64,000 nucleotides of DNA, taken from assembly GCA_964386005.1 (NCBI GenBank), contig CAYLSB010000003.1, positions 59,057-123,056 on the forward strand, in the 5' to 3' direction. Both the position numbers and the translations under genes were made by a program. The DNA comes from FEN-1350 sp964386005. GTDB lineage: Bacteria; Planctomycetota; Phycisphaerae; Sedimentisphaerales; Anaerohalosphaeraceae. The notes below the pieces were generated by a model. It did no database searches, was not told the DNA's origin, and was given only the letters and a program-made list of their open reading frames with translations. The stretch's first letter is position 1; each line of letters opens with the position of its first letter. This document shows positions 34,194 through 43,174 of the stretch, one piece after another.

Positions 34194-37100
34194 TCGGACC
34201 GGATCGCGATCTTCGGGACATACCGTTTCCACAATGGTTTCGAAGGAAACCGCGAATTCCTCCGGCCGGACTCCATGAATACGGTACACCTCGTCGGACC
34301 ACCACATCCGATTCCCGACCAGATCCCAGTCCCAGTTTCCCAGATGCGCAATTCGCTGGGCTTCAGTCAGCCGGGATTCGCTCGACCGCAACGATTGTTC
34401 AATCTCAAATCGGTGCAAGGCCTCGCCGATCATTATTGCCATACTCTCAAGAAATTCGACCGCCTCCCGCGATACTTTCCCAACCTGGGGATCGGAAAGA
34501 TGGACGACGCCCATCATCGTCTCTCGGTACCGTATGGGAATCACGATCACCGTGGCATAACCACATCCCGGACAGGTGCCCCGATACCGAGACTTCTCCT
34601 GCTCGGACAACCCTCGGACAAATTCGAGCGTGTTACCGCATTGGAACGATCCTTTGGGGGTTAGGAAAGGCGACTCCCGAACATCCGGTTCCTGCGCGAC
34701 GACCCGAATACAAACGCACGCGTCGTGATGGATCGAAATCCCGCTTTCCCGCGCCAAAAATTCCTCATCGAGTCCGATCGACGACACAAAGGGAATGCAG
34801 CCGTCGGATTGGACCAGGCGAATCCCCACCCCCTGACAACCGCTCCAGTCGTGAATCACCCGCACGGCCGCGTCAAGGTACTCCTTGCGGAAGGTCTTCT
34901 GCGCAAACAATGCCAACAGGGAATTGGTAATATCCTGTTTTGCCTGGGCCGCTTTTCGATCCGTAATGTCGCGTGCGGCGGCAAAAACACCTTGTACCTC
35001 ACCCGCCTCGTTTCGATATAGTGCGGCATGGTAAAGAACATCGGTTCGTTGGCCGGACCGATGTTGAATGGTCAACGGATAATCTCTGACGAATCCTTCC
35101 GATAAGACTTTTTCATACCCCTCCCGCGCTTTCTGGGGTTCCGTGAAATAATTCGAAAAATCGCTGCCAATCAGTTCCTCGCGGCCTGCGCCGGTCACCA
35201 ATTCCGTGGCCGTATTCACATCGGTGATTATGCCTTCGGGGCTGATCGTAACCAGCGGATCCAGACTGGCCTCAATCAGACTGCGGGCGTAGAGTGAAGC
35301 CCGGTGCAACTCTTCTTGGGCCCGCTTTTGTTCGGTGATATCCAGACCCATCTCCATCACCAGTTCCGTTCCATCGGCATCGGTGAATGGGAAGTCCGAA
35401 ATATCATAGATCCGGCCATCCGGTCCCGTCCATTCCCAGTGATGCGGTTGGCCGGTCTTGAACACCGTAAAAGTTTCGCATGTCTCGCAGGGTTCGGAAC
35501 GATGGAACAGAAACTCATAGCAAGGCCGGCCTTCGTCCTTGCCGAATCGTTCCTCGAAGAAACGGTTGGCGAACGGAACATGATAATCCTTCGACAGAAG
35601 AATCACATAGGCCGGCAAGGTATCAAAAACATCATAGAGTCGCTGTCGTTCCGCTTTAAGAGATTCCTCCGCGGCCATCCGTTCCCGGTTTTCTTTCTCA
35701 AGGGCCCCCACGACATACAGAAGTTCCCGGGTACGTTCCTCGACACGTTTTTCCAACAGATCGCGGGCCTGAAGCAATTCGAGTTCCATCTCTTTGCGGG
35801 CGGTGATATCCTGCGAAATACCGAAACCGCCGATCAGTTCGCCTGTATTGTTGAATTCGAGATACGCTTTCTCTCGAATCCACTTGATCCTTCCATTGAC
35901 CAGCAGTCGATGCTCGATATCATACGGTTCTCCGCAAAGACCCGCCTTCCATTTCGTATCCACATACGTTCGATCCTCGGGGTGAACCGCGGCAAGAAAG
36001 GTCTCGTAGGTCAGCGGCGTTCCTTCGGGGATTCCAAATATCCTGTAATTTTCCGGCGACCAAGTCAGGATGTTTCGTTGCGTGTCCAGTCGCCAGCTTC
36101 CGATATTACCCACGGACTGCGCTCGATTCAGATCCTCCCGGCTTTGCCGCAGGGCTTCTTCGGCCTTTTTACGCTCGGTGGTTTCCTCCACAACGATACT
36201 CAGGCCGGTCACAAAGCCCTCGGCATCCCGGACCGGTAACCACTGTTCCAGCCAGCTACGCTTGACGCCGGGCTGCGCGGGTGTTTCGCCGATGATTTCG
36301 ATATTGGTCCGTGGTTGACCGGTGTCCAGAACCTGACGCATCTCGGGCTCCACCGCGTCGGCCAGCACGGGCAACAGGTCCCGGAGCCGCTTACCGATGT
36401 GTGCCGCGGCTGGAATCCCGTTGATCTCCGCCAGATGCTCATTGATCCGAACAAAACGGAGTTCTCGATCCAGCAGGCAAAGGCCCACGGGGGCATTGCA
36501 GTAGAGGTCCTCGATTTCCTTCAGTCTCTGACGAGCCAACTCCTCGGCCTGCTTGCGCGTGGTGATGTCGGTGGTCACGCCGATGAGGCGGCACAACTCG
36601 CCCCGGACATCGAAGAAACCCAGGCCGACTTCCTCGAGAACGGCCGTGGCCCCATCCCCGCGAATCAACCGATATTCGGTCCGATAGGTCTCTGCGCCGG
36701 GCCTCAATTCACCGAGCATCGCCACGAATCGCTCGCGGTCTTCGGCGTGGATGCGCTGGAAGAAAGATTGCGCGGTGTCGTGTTCCGATTCCGTACCGGC
36801 CAGTTCCAGAATGGGCCCACAACTGGCCGAACGCACCACGCCGTCGGTGGCGAGGTCCCACTCAAACGTGAAGGAACGGCTCACCTTCAGCGCCATCTGG
36901 ATGCGTTCAACATTCTCGCGCAGCATTTCTTCGATCTGTTTGCGCGCGGTGATATCGATGCAGATTCCGGACATACGCAGCGGCGTTCCGTCCTCATCGT
37001 AGATTGTGTTGCCGAGGGCATTGATCCAGCGAACCTGGCCCGATGGAAGCACGATTCGGTATTCGCTGTTGAGAGAGGTATGTTTTTCGATCGCCTCCTG

Positions 37101-38729
37101 TATCCGCTTTTCCGCTGCTGCCCGATCTTCGGGATGGATCGCCTCTCTCCAGACATCAAAGCCGGCCTCGTCGGTCTCCGGGTCCAATCCGAAGAGGCCA
37201 TACAGTTCGACGGACCAGGCGATCGTATCGGTCGGAATGTCCCAATCCCAAATGCCGGCATCGGCGGCGGCCTGAGCCAGTCTCAGCCGCGATTCGCTTT
37301 CGCGCAGCTCCATCTCGGCCTTCCGTTCGCGGGTCTGGTCGCGAAAAACCAATACGACCCCGATGATCCGGCCTTGCTCATCGCGGATGGGCGATCCGGC
37401 GTCGGCGATCGGACGCTCGGTACCATCGCGGGCGATCAGGGCCGTATGATTGGCCAGTCCGACAATTTTACCTTCCCGAAGAACGAGAGCCACCGGATCC
37501 TCGGCGGGTTGGCGGGTAAGTTCATTGATGATGTGAAACACCTCGGATAACGGTTTGCCGCGGGCCTCGGCCAACGGCCAGCCGGTCAAGGTCTCCGCCA
37601 CAGAATTGAGCAAAACCACCCGGCTATCCGCATCGGTCGCGATGACCGCATCGCCGATGCTCATCAGAATTGTGTGGTAACGAAGATCGCTTTCCCGCCG
37701 GGCCGCCTCCAATCGATACAGCGTTTCGTAATGCGAACGGGACCTCCGCTGCCACATCACCCCCATCACGGCCGCCAGAGCTACGATAAATGTTCCGATC
37801 AGAAAAAGGATCAGAATGGATCGGAATCTCCACCCCGCAAATGCCTCATCCCAGTCGATCTTGGATACCATGAACCACGAGGAATCCGGAATGGACTTGA
37901 GCACGGATATTACTCGTACTCCGCGATAATCCAATCCTTCCCACATGCCTTCCTTTCCCAGCACGGCCTGAACGGCGGGAACCTTCGTCTGGGTCAGAGG
38001 AATCCGCAACCTCAGCGCCGTATCTTTCCGGTGCCGTAACTCATTGAGAAACAGCACCGAGTCCCCGTCCCGCCGGACCAACAGGGTCTCGGCGGTTTGG
38101 GTGGACGTCGGCCAGGATTGTATCAGCGGAAACAGAAACATGTCGGCCTTGCTCGACAATAAAACCGCACCGACCGGCCGTCCATTCTCGGTGAACAGGG
38201 GGATGATCACATCGAGATGAACCACCATTTCATCCGGAACGGCATGCAACTGGGATAAGCAGGATTGCCGCGTCTGAAACGCCAAACCCATAGCCGTTAC
38301 GGCGTCCGGATGGATCGATCCTGTCGAATCTCCCTGGCTCAACAATATTGTTCCCCCCGTATTCACCAACAGAATTTCCGAATACGGTAATCGATTCCCA
38401 AGGGAACCAAGACGGCTCAGGATCGGCCCCGCCGATGAGGGATTGGGATTCTCCAGCCATTGAATGGTTTGAGGATCCAGGAATAATTCTTCGAGAATCA
38501 GGGCGTCATGAAGCCGTTCCGAGCGCCAGGTAACAATCTGCCGGGTCTTCAACTCGGCGATGGAAAGAAGGTCTTTCTCCACCTCGCGGCGCACGTGATC
38601 TCGTTGAGAGGCATAAAACCAGGCGCCGCCCAGGATGAATACCAACAAGCCCAGGATAAAAACCACGATGAATCCGCGGGGAATCTCAGAATATGGAAGA
38701 GAACCGGATGACGAGTTCAATGGTTTCAT
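34191..38729 (-). CDS. Large membrane sensor with eight PAS domains and one GAF (sensor part of hybrid-length histidine kinase)
   Basis: 1512 residues from ATG 38729 (AGAG upstream; the sequence before it is not protein-like) to the amber stop. Membrane helices at about 18-38 and 320-345 enclose a ~280-residue extracytoplasmic sensor domain. Seven cytoplasmic PAS/PAC units follow, starting near YHTILMSIGDAVIATD, RLRLAQAAADAGIWDW, RIQMALKVSRSFTFEWD, IEDLYCNAPVGLCLLD, LNRAQSVGNIGSWRLD, LYDVFDTLPAYVILLS and ARSLIEASLDPLVTIS. Next come a Cys-containing GAF (CVCIRVVAQ...RGTCPGCGYATVIVIPIR) and an eighth PAS cut by the TAG. The sixth PAS has CYEFLFHRSEPCETC, a Cys set seen in redox-type PAS domains. 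It may sense redox state as well as an external ligand. Confidence 0.88.
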   Translation of the reverse strand: MKPLNSSSGSLPYSEIPRGFIVVFILGLLVFILGGAWFYASQRDHVRREVEKDLLSIAELKTRQIVTWRSERLHDALILEELFLDPQTIQWLENPNPSSAGPILSRLGSLGNRLPYSEILLVNTGGTILLSQGDSTGSIHPDAVTAMGLAFQTRQSCLSQLHAVPDEMVVHLDVIIPLFTENGRPVGAVLLSSKADMFLFPLIQSWPTSTQTAETLLVRRDGDSVLFLNELRHRKDTALRLRIPLTQTKVPAVQAVLGKEGMWEGLDYRGVRVISVLKSIPDSSWFMVSKIDWDEAFAGWRFRSILILFLIGTFIVALAAVMGVMWQRRSRSHYETLYRLEAARRESDLRYHTILMSIGDAVIATDADSRVVLLNSVAETLTGWPLAEARGKPLSEVFHIINELTRQPAEDPVALVLREGKIVGLANHTALIARDGTERPIADAGSPIRDEQGRIIGVVLVFRDQTRERKAEMELRESESRLRLAQAAADAGIWDWDIPTDTIAWSVELYGLFGLDPETDEAGFDVWREAIHPEDRAAAEKRIQEAIEKHTSLNSEYRIVLPSGQVRWINALGNTIYDEDGTPLRMSGICIDITARKQIEEMLRENVERIQMALKVSRSFTFEWDLATDGVVRSASCGPILELAGTESEHDTAQSFFQRIHAEDRERFVAMLGELRPGAETYRTEYRLIRGDGATAVLEEVGLGFFDVRGELCRLIGVTTDITTRKQAEELARQRLKEIEDLYCNAPVGLCLLDRELRFVRINEHLAEINGIPAAAHIGKRLRDLLPVLADAVEPEMRQVLDTGQPRTNIEIIGETPAQPGVKRSWLEQWLPVRDAEGFVTGLSIVVEETTERKKAEEALRQSREDLNRAQSVGNIGSWRLDTQRNILTWSPENYRIFGIPEGTPLTYETFLAAVHPEDRTYVDTKWKAGLCGEPYDIEHRLLVNGRIKWIREKAYLEFNNTGELIGGFGISQDITARKEMELELLQARDLLEKRVEERTRELLYVVGALEKENRERMAAEESLKAERQRLYDVFDTLPAYVILLSKDYHVPFANRFFEERFGKDEGRPCYEFLFHRSEPCETCETFTVFKTGQPHHWEWTGPDGRIYDISDFPFTDADGTELVMEMGLDITEQKRAQEELHRASLYARSLIEASLDPLVTISPEGIITDVNTATELVTGAGREELIGSDFSNYFTEPQKAREGYEKVLSEGFVRDYPLTIQHRSGQRTDVLYHAALYRNEAGEVQGVFAAARDITDRKAAQAKQDITNSLLALFAQKTFRKEYLDAAVRVIHDWSGCQGVGIRLVQSDGCIPFVSSIGLDEEFLARESGISIHHDACVCIRVVAQEPDVRESPFLTPKGSFQCGNTLEFVRGLSEQEKSRYRGTCPGCGYATVIVIPIRYRETMMGVVHLSDPQVGKVSREAVEFLESMAIMIGEALHRFEIEQSLRSSESRLTEAQRIAHLGNWDWDLVGNRMWWSDEVYRIHGVRPEEFAVSFETIVETVCPEDRDPVR

Positions 38730-38863
38730 TGTTTCTCTTTCATCTCCGCTTCCTCTGTCGGTAATCGTGATCCTGCAGTGTGCGCATTCATGGGTATCTT
38801 CCCGGAGCGGACGAATCCATTCAATCCCACTCAACCGAAGAACCCTCAACCAGACATGGAAAT

Positions 38864-38892
38864 ACTATACCCGATCCGAATCGGGATCGCAA
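38864..38892 (-). promoter_or_regulatory. Sigma-70 promoter of the kinase-regulator operon with operator-like spacer
   Basis: Minus strand: TTGCGA (38892-38887), 17-base spacer, TATAGT (38869-38864), about 135 bases before the kinase ATG. The spacer contains a perfect inverted repeat CCCGAT/ATCGGG, a possible binding site. No other feature is seen in the 38730-39104 gap except TTTATAGCCCGCCCC near 38909. Confidence 0.65.
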
Positions 38893-39104
38893 GGAAATTG
38901 AAAGCTCGTTTATAGCCCGCCCCTTCTTCGTCGGATCATCCGGTGCGCTCGTTTGCGTCCGTGCTCTCTTCCCTCCGTGCCCTCTCCCTTCCAATTCCGT
39001 CCGGTCGCACACGGTCATGGGCGGGCGACGAATGTCTCGTTCTTCGCATTACGGGGGGACGCAAATCCGGAACTTTGCTTTCCGTCCAATCTTCGACAAG
39101 GAAG

Positions 39105-39605
39105 TCAGAACACGCCATCGGCATAGTCCTGGATGTGGGTGAACTCGGCGTTTTCCAGATAGCGCTGCGGCTTGGAGACGAAATCGCAAATCGTCTCCAA
39201 CAATACGAAATGTTTATTCTCCTCTTTGGCGAGTTTTTTGAATATCGTTTTCTGGCACGCCTCCTGGACCTCGTCGGCCTTATTCAAATAAAACTGTTCG
39301 CTGTCTCGTTCGATATCGCGGGCCTTTTGGTAGAGAGCCAATTCGCTGATTTGGAAATTGAATCGATCGGGAGCCCCCCGCATGTTCTCGAAGATCGCGC
39401 GGGCCTGCCCCAGAATGAACGTCTGAGAAATCGCCGCCGGGATGTTTTTGCTCAGATTTCGAACCACGTAATAATGGTGGTTTTCCTCGACCGCCAGCAT
39501 CTTGCAGATATTCTGCAATCCGGTATGCGTGGTCTTTTCGGCCAGTGCCCGATAGTAGCTCTCGCTGAGCTTTTCTTGTTCCATGGCAAATTCAAATATA
39601 TCCAC
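39105..39605 (-). CDS. Ferritin-like (rubrerythrin-type) di-iron protein
   Basis: 166 residues, all helical, with two ExxH-type motifs: EENHHYY (about 41-47) and EENKHF (about 127-132), plus early Glu residues in EFAMEQE and ESYY, as expected for a four-helix di-iron carboxylate site. The rubredoxin domain of classical rubrerythrin is absent. The start is GTG 39605 with GGGAG about 6 bases upstream; ATG 39584 is an alternative. Probably cytoplasmic iron or peroxide handling. It stands alone between the kinase promoter and a divergent PEP-CTERM gene. Confidence 0.88.
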   Translation of the reverse strand: MDIFEFAMEQEKLSESYYRALAEKTTHTGLQNICKMLAVEENHHYYVVRNLSKNIPAAISQTFILGQARAIFENMRGAPDRFNFQISELALYQKARDIERDSEQFYLNKADEVQEACQKTIFKKLAKEENKHFVLLETICDFVSKPQRYLENAEFTHIQDYADGVF

Positions 39606-39910
39606 TGCATTCTCCCGATCATAATTTCATCCGGCCGTTCCTTCCGGTCCTCGTCCCATATCCAAAGGGATTATTCCTTTGTTTCATACACCCAACGACC
39701 TTCCCTGAAAATAGGGAAATCCCTTACTCCGGAGTGAAATATGCTTATCGACGACAATCCGAGACGACGGGGGAATCGGAGGCCGGCGAAGGGACGGCCA
39801 ATCAAATGCCTCCTGGCAATGGGTTTTCTTGATCAGTTCGGCCGAATCCGTGCCCTGCGAAGCATGACGATCGGCTATCCAATCATGGCGTATAATTTTT
39901 GAATTTGACA

Positions 39911-39939
39911 TTGATATCTACCCCGAAAACCAGTAGAAT
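39911..39939 (+). promoter_or_regulatory. Sigma-70 promoter for the PEP-CTERM gene
   Basis: TTGATA (39911-39916), 17-base spacer, TAGAAT (39934-39939). The ATG is 70 bases downstream. The rest of the 39606-40008 gap shows no credible gene. Confidence 0.6.
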
Positions 39940-40008
39940 ACAGGAGTTGGTTTATTGATTATGTTGTGGAGAGGGCATCAAGAATACGTTCAATGGAAGG
40001 GAGAGGTT

Positions 40009-40740
40009 ATGAAGCAAATCGCCATTTTTTCCCTATGTGTTTGTGTTTGCATGGCAACCGTCTGGGCCGACTATCAAAATCCGCCCGGCTGGGAGAATGA
40101 CCCGTACTTTACGCATCAGAGCTGGTCGTTTTCCACCGAGACGGCGGCCGGAGCCCCGATTCCTGCCGATGCTGGATTTATCAATGCTTCCGGCGCTGCG
40201 ACGTTGACCCTTCAGGGGGCTCAATGGGTGGGCGATATGGGAATGATCTTTGATCCGGGAACATTCGATCCCCTGGGACAGCGATCGGGCGGCTGGCAGA
40301 TCAATGGGCCACAACAAAATGTCCCTTGGCTTTCGATTTATGTTCCCAATATCGCCAATTCGGCCATGAAGAAAGAAGTATGGTTTGAACTGACTTTCCG
40401 TGTCAGCAGCATGCAATTGGCCGGAAGCATTGTGGATCAGGTCAGTTTCGACTGCTATGCCGATGGGATTATGGATTCAGCCCACAAGTTTTCCTATTTC
40501 GACCAGGTGGGCGGCGTCATCGGTGTGGATATGCAAAGTCAGATCTGGCTGCGATTTGAAGGGAAGTTTGCCTTTGCCCCTCAACCCGGATCCGAATGGC
40601 TGGTTCTCACGGGTTCTCTTTTCGACAATCAGAGCGTTGTGCTGGATCAGATTGATGTCGATACCCATTGTATCCCTGAGCCGGCCGCGCTGGGACTGCT
40701 TGCGATCGGTGCGCTGGGATTCTTGCGGCGCAGACATTGA
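40009..40740 (+). CDS. PEP-CTERM sorted secreted protein
   Basis: 243 residues from ATG 40009, preceded by GGGAGAGG. Signal peptide (IAIFSLCVCVCMATVWA), a beta-rich mature domain without a family I know, and a C-terminal sorting signal: IPEPAALGLLAIGALGFLRR, a Pro-Glu-Pro motif followed by a hydrophobic helix and Arg cluster. Such proteins are processed by exosortase and exported with exopolysaccharide. No exosortase gene is in this window. The surface glycan could be linked to the nucleotide-sugar dehydratase at 4.7 kb, by inference only. Confidence 0.88.
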   Translation: MKQIAIFSLCVCVCMATVWADYQNPPGWENDPYFTHQSWSFSTETAAGAPIPADAGFINASGAATLTLQGAQWVGDMGMIFDPGTFDPLGQRSGGWQINGPQQNVPWLSIYVPNIANSAMKKEVWFELTFRVSSMQLAGSIVDQVSFDCYADGIMDSAHKFSYFDQVGGVIGVDMQSQIWLRFEGKFAFAPQPGSEWLVLTGSLFDNQSVVLDQIDVDTHCIPEPAALGLLAIGALGFLRRRH

Positions 40741-40814
40741 GTTCAAAACGATAGACAGGCCATCCTCATAGAGGCAAAGCCCCCGGGCTGGCCTGCAAAC
40801 GAGGAGATGAGCCG

Positions 40815-42995
40815 ATGAGAAAGCTGTTGCTCCTTTCGGTCGCTGTCGCCGTGTTTCCGGCGGGGACAGTCACCGCCTACGTGAACTATGAGTATTATGA
40901 GGGGACCTGGGATATCCTGCCGGATTTTGATTCCCTGACGCCCATGCATACCGGGATGGCATCCAATTTCGATCTCCGCCATCGGAACAAGGAGGATAAT
41001 TTCGGTTTTCGTTTCAGGGGAATTATCGAGATTACGGATTCCGGAGAGTATCAATTCTTCACTGTGTCGGACGATGGAAGTCAATTGTTTATTAACGATG
41101 CCTTGATCGTTAACAATGACGGCCTGCACGGATTGCAGGAACGATCCGGTCGAATTTTTCTCGTCGCCGGCCGGCACGTCATGGAGGTAACCTACTTCGA
41201 AAAAGGCGGAAGCAATGAACTGTTTGTTCTCTATGAAGGACCGAAAATTTCCAGGCAGATTATTCCCGCTTCCATCCTGACACCCATCGAAATACCCGAT
41301 AGCTACGCGTCCTCCTGCCCGTTCCCGCCGCAGGAGGCCGAGGCGGTTGATCCCGCTTGCGCCCTGAATTGGATGAAGCCAACCCTGACGGCAAATCCTC
41401 AATATAATGTATATTTCGCGATGGATCCCAACTTCCCGATGGGGCCAAGGGTGATCGGCCAAACGGTCTCGGTGTATGATCCGTTTGGCGACAATTCGAT
41501 GGCGCCCGGAACAAAATATTATTGGCGGGTCGATGTATTGGATCCCAACGAAGGAGGCACGCCAAAACTGTACTCGGGCGAACGATGGAGTTTCACAACC
41601 CGCTATGGACACGTCGCCCTGTATGAATTCGAAGTGGATCCCAACGATAGTACCGGCAACGGACACGGTGGAACGTACATGGGACCAACCGATCCGAATA
41701 GTGTCCAGGATTCCTACCGCGGCAATGTTCTGTTATTGAATGCCAACGGCCGGACGGACCAGCAATATGTGGAAATCGGATCCGTGGGCATTTCTGGAAA
41801 CGCCGCAAGAACCATCGCCGGTTGGGCACGAGCAAGCACAACGGCGATCTCCGCCTGGACGAATGTCTTCGGTTTTGCACATGACGGGGCGGGAGACAAT
41901 ACCTATTTCGATGTGGAAATCAACAGCTCGGGGCAGTATGTCCTCCATGTATATGGCTCGGAGATCCTCTTCTGTCCGGTCGATACGGAATGGCATTTCT
42001 TCGCGGCGACCTATGACGGAGCCCTTATCACGGTGTATCTGGACGGCCGGGTCGTGGGTACCGGGGTCAAAGCGCTGGCCACAATCGATGCTTTCCGGAT
42101 CGGAAGCCGGCGGAGCCATAAGACCTATTTCCCGGGCTTTGTCGATGAGATCGCGATTTGGGATTACGCGTTGACCGCCGAGGAAATCCGCCGGCTCATC
42201 CTCTTTGCCGATTATGATCGGGATAAAGACGTGGACTCGGAGGATTTTTACGGATTCACAAGCCAGTGGATGGACACTACGATCATCCCAAACAGCATCA
42301 AGCAGCCGTTCGTTATGGAGGATTTTGAAAAATATTCACCCACCGGTTTTCCTCCGATTACGATGGGCTGGTTCGTGTACCTCAGCGACAGCAAGCTGGC
42401 CACCGCCACCTTTACATTGCTCCCGGGACAAACCGAAACGCCGTACGGCGGCGAAAAGGCCATGCGATTCGACTATACATTCCCGGCGTGGACGGGAGAC
42501 GACTGGTTGACCGTGGGACATCGTATCTCGCCCTTCAAGGATATGCGGGGATACGATGAGATCCGATTCCGCGTGAAGTATCATTCCACCAACACGGAAG
42601 ATGTCGGACTGTTCTTTCATGTTGGGGATGATCCGGCCGATGTGACCGAGCGCGAAGCCGTCAGGGCCGGGCCATTCAGCACATTGGATAATGTGAATGA
42701 TCCCAACCAGTGGCACGAGATCGTGATACCTTTGCGCGATAATCCCAATGTGCAGTGGCAATCTCCCTACACCGGCATCGACGAAGTCCGCAACATGAAC
42801 GGGATACTGGTCAGCGTCGTCAATTCGTCAAAGGCGATCCGCAAAGGGACTCTCTATTTTGATGATATTCGTCTGGTCGATCATACGCCGGATTGCGATG
42901 GGCTGCCCGTCGCCGACTTCACCGCCGATTGTCTTGTCGATATGCGGGATTTCGTTTTTCTGGCGGAAGAGTGGCTCAGAGGCATTGGCTTATAA
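40815..42995 (+). CDS. Secreted PA14-LamG-CBM-like protein with dockerin-like segments
   Basis: 726 residues with a signal peptide (to about 21). In order: PA14-like domain (about 22-155, FGFRFRGIIEITDSGEYQFF and GSQLFINDALIVNN), a fibronectin-like segment (about 165-255), LamG/concanavalin-like domain (about 265-455, ending FVDEIAIWDYALTAEEIRRL), a dockerin-like repeat (DYDRDKDVDSEDFYGFTSQW), a CBM-like jelly roll (about 495-695, GYDEIRFRVKYHS...TLYFDDIRLVD), and a final dockerin-like motif (DFTADCLVDMRDFVFLAEEW). No catalytic motif is seen, so it is probably a glycan-binding or surface protein. GAGGAG precedes the ATG by 8 bases. Confidence 0.85.
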   Translation: MRKLLLLSVAVAVFPAGTVTAYVNYEYYEGTWDILPDFDSLTPMHTGMASNFDLRHRNKEDNFGFRFRGIIEITDSGEYQFFTVSDDGSQLFINDALIVNNDGLHGLQERSGRIFLVAGRHVMEVTYFEKGGSNELFVLYEGPKISRQIIPASILTPIEIPDSYASSCPFPPQEAEAVDPACALNWMKPTLTANPQYNVYFAMDPNFPMGPRVIGQTVSVYDPFGDNSMAPGTKYYWRVDVLDPNEGGTPKLYSGERWSFTTRYGHVALYEFEVDPNDSTGNGHGGTYMGPTDPNSVQDSYRGNVLLLNANGRTDQQYVEIGSVGISGNAARTIAGWARASTTAISAWTNVFGFAHDGAGDNTYFDVEINSSGQYVLHVYGSEILFCPVDTEWHFFAATYDGALITVYLDGRVVGTGVKALATIDAFRIGSRRSHKTYFPGFVDEIAIWDYALTAEEIRRLILFADYDRDKDVDSEDFYGFTSQWMDTTIIPNSIKQPFVMEDFEKYSPTGFPPITMGWFVYLSDSKLATATFTLLPGQTETPYGGEKAMRFDYTFPAWTGDDWLTVGHRISPFKDMRGYDEIRFRVKYHSTNTEDVGLFFHVGDDPADVTEREAVRAGPFSTLDNVNDPNQWHEIVIPLRDNPNVQWQSPYTGIDEVRNMNGILVSVVNSSKAIRKGTLYFDDIRLVDHTPDCDGLPVADFTADCLVDMRDFVFLAEEWLRGIGL

Positions 42996-43070
42996 GGCGA
43001 TCCGCATTCGATTCTTCTCGATCGCGCTGAACGCGGTGGAGTGATCCGATTCACCTACGGGGATTTCTTC

Positions 43071-43099
43071 TTGGCAGACGGCCCGCAAAGTCGTATAGT
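43071..43099 (+). promoter_or_regulatory. Sigma-70 promoter for the FG-GAP/TIM gene
   Basis: TTGGCA (43071-43076), 17-base spacer, TATAGT (43094-43099), followed by a leader of about 70 bases to the ATG at 43175. Confidence 0.7.
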
Positions 43100-43174
43100 G
43101 TTCCGCGATTCCAATCGGCCGGGAAGGTCGTATGTTTCAAGGGAATCCAACGGATCAACGAGTGGAGAATTCCC

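Noticed and set aside
39684..39911. 75-residue minus-strand frame in the gap before the PEP-CTERM gene
   Set aside because: No ribosome site, no recognisable fold, and it covers the divergent promoter region.
40741..40814. Terminator after the PEP-CTERM gene
   Set aside because: CAGGCCA/TGGCCTG can pair, but the loop is 26 bases and no T-run follows.
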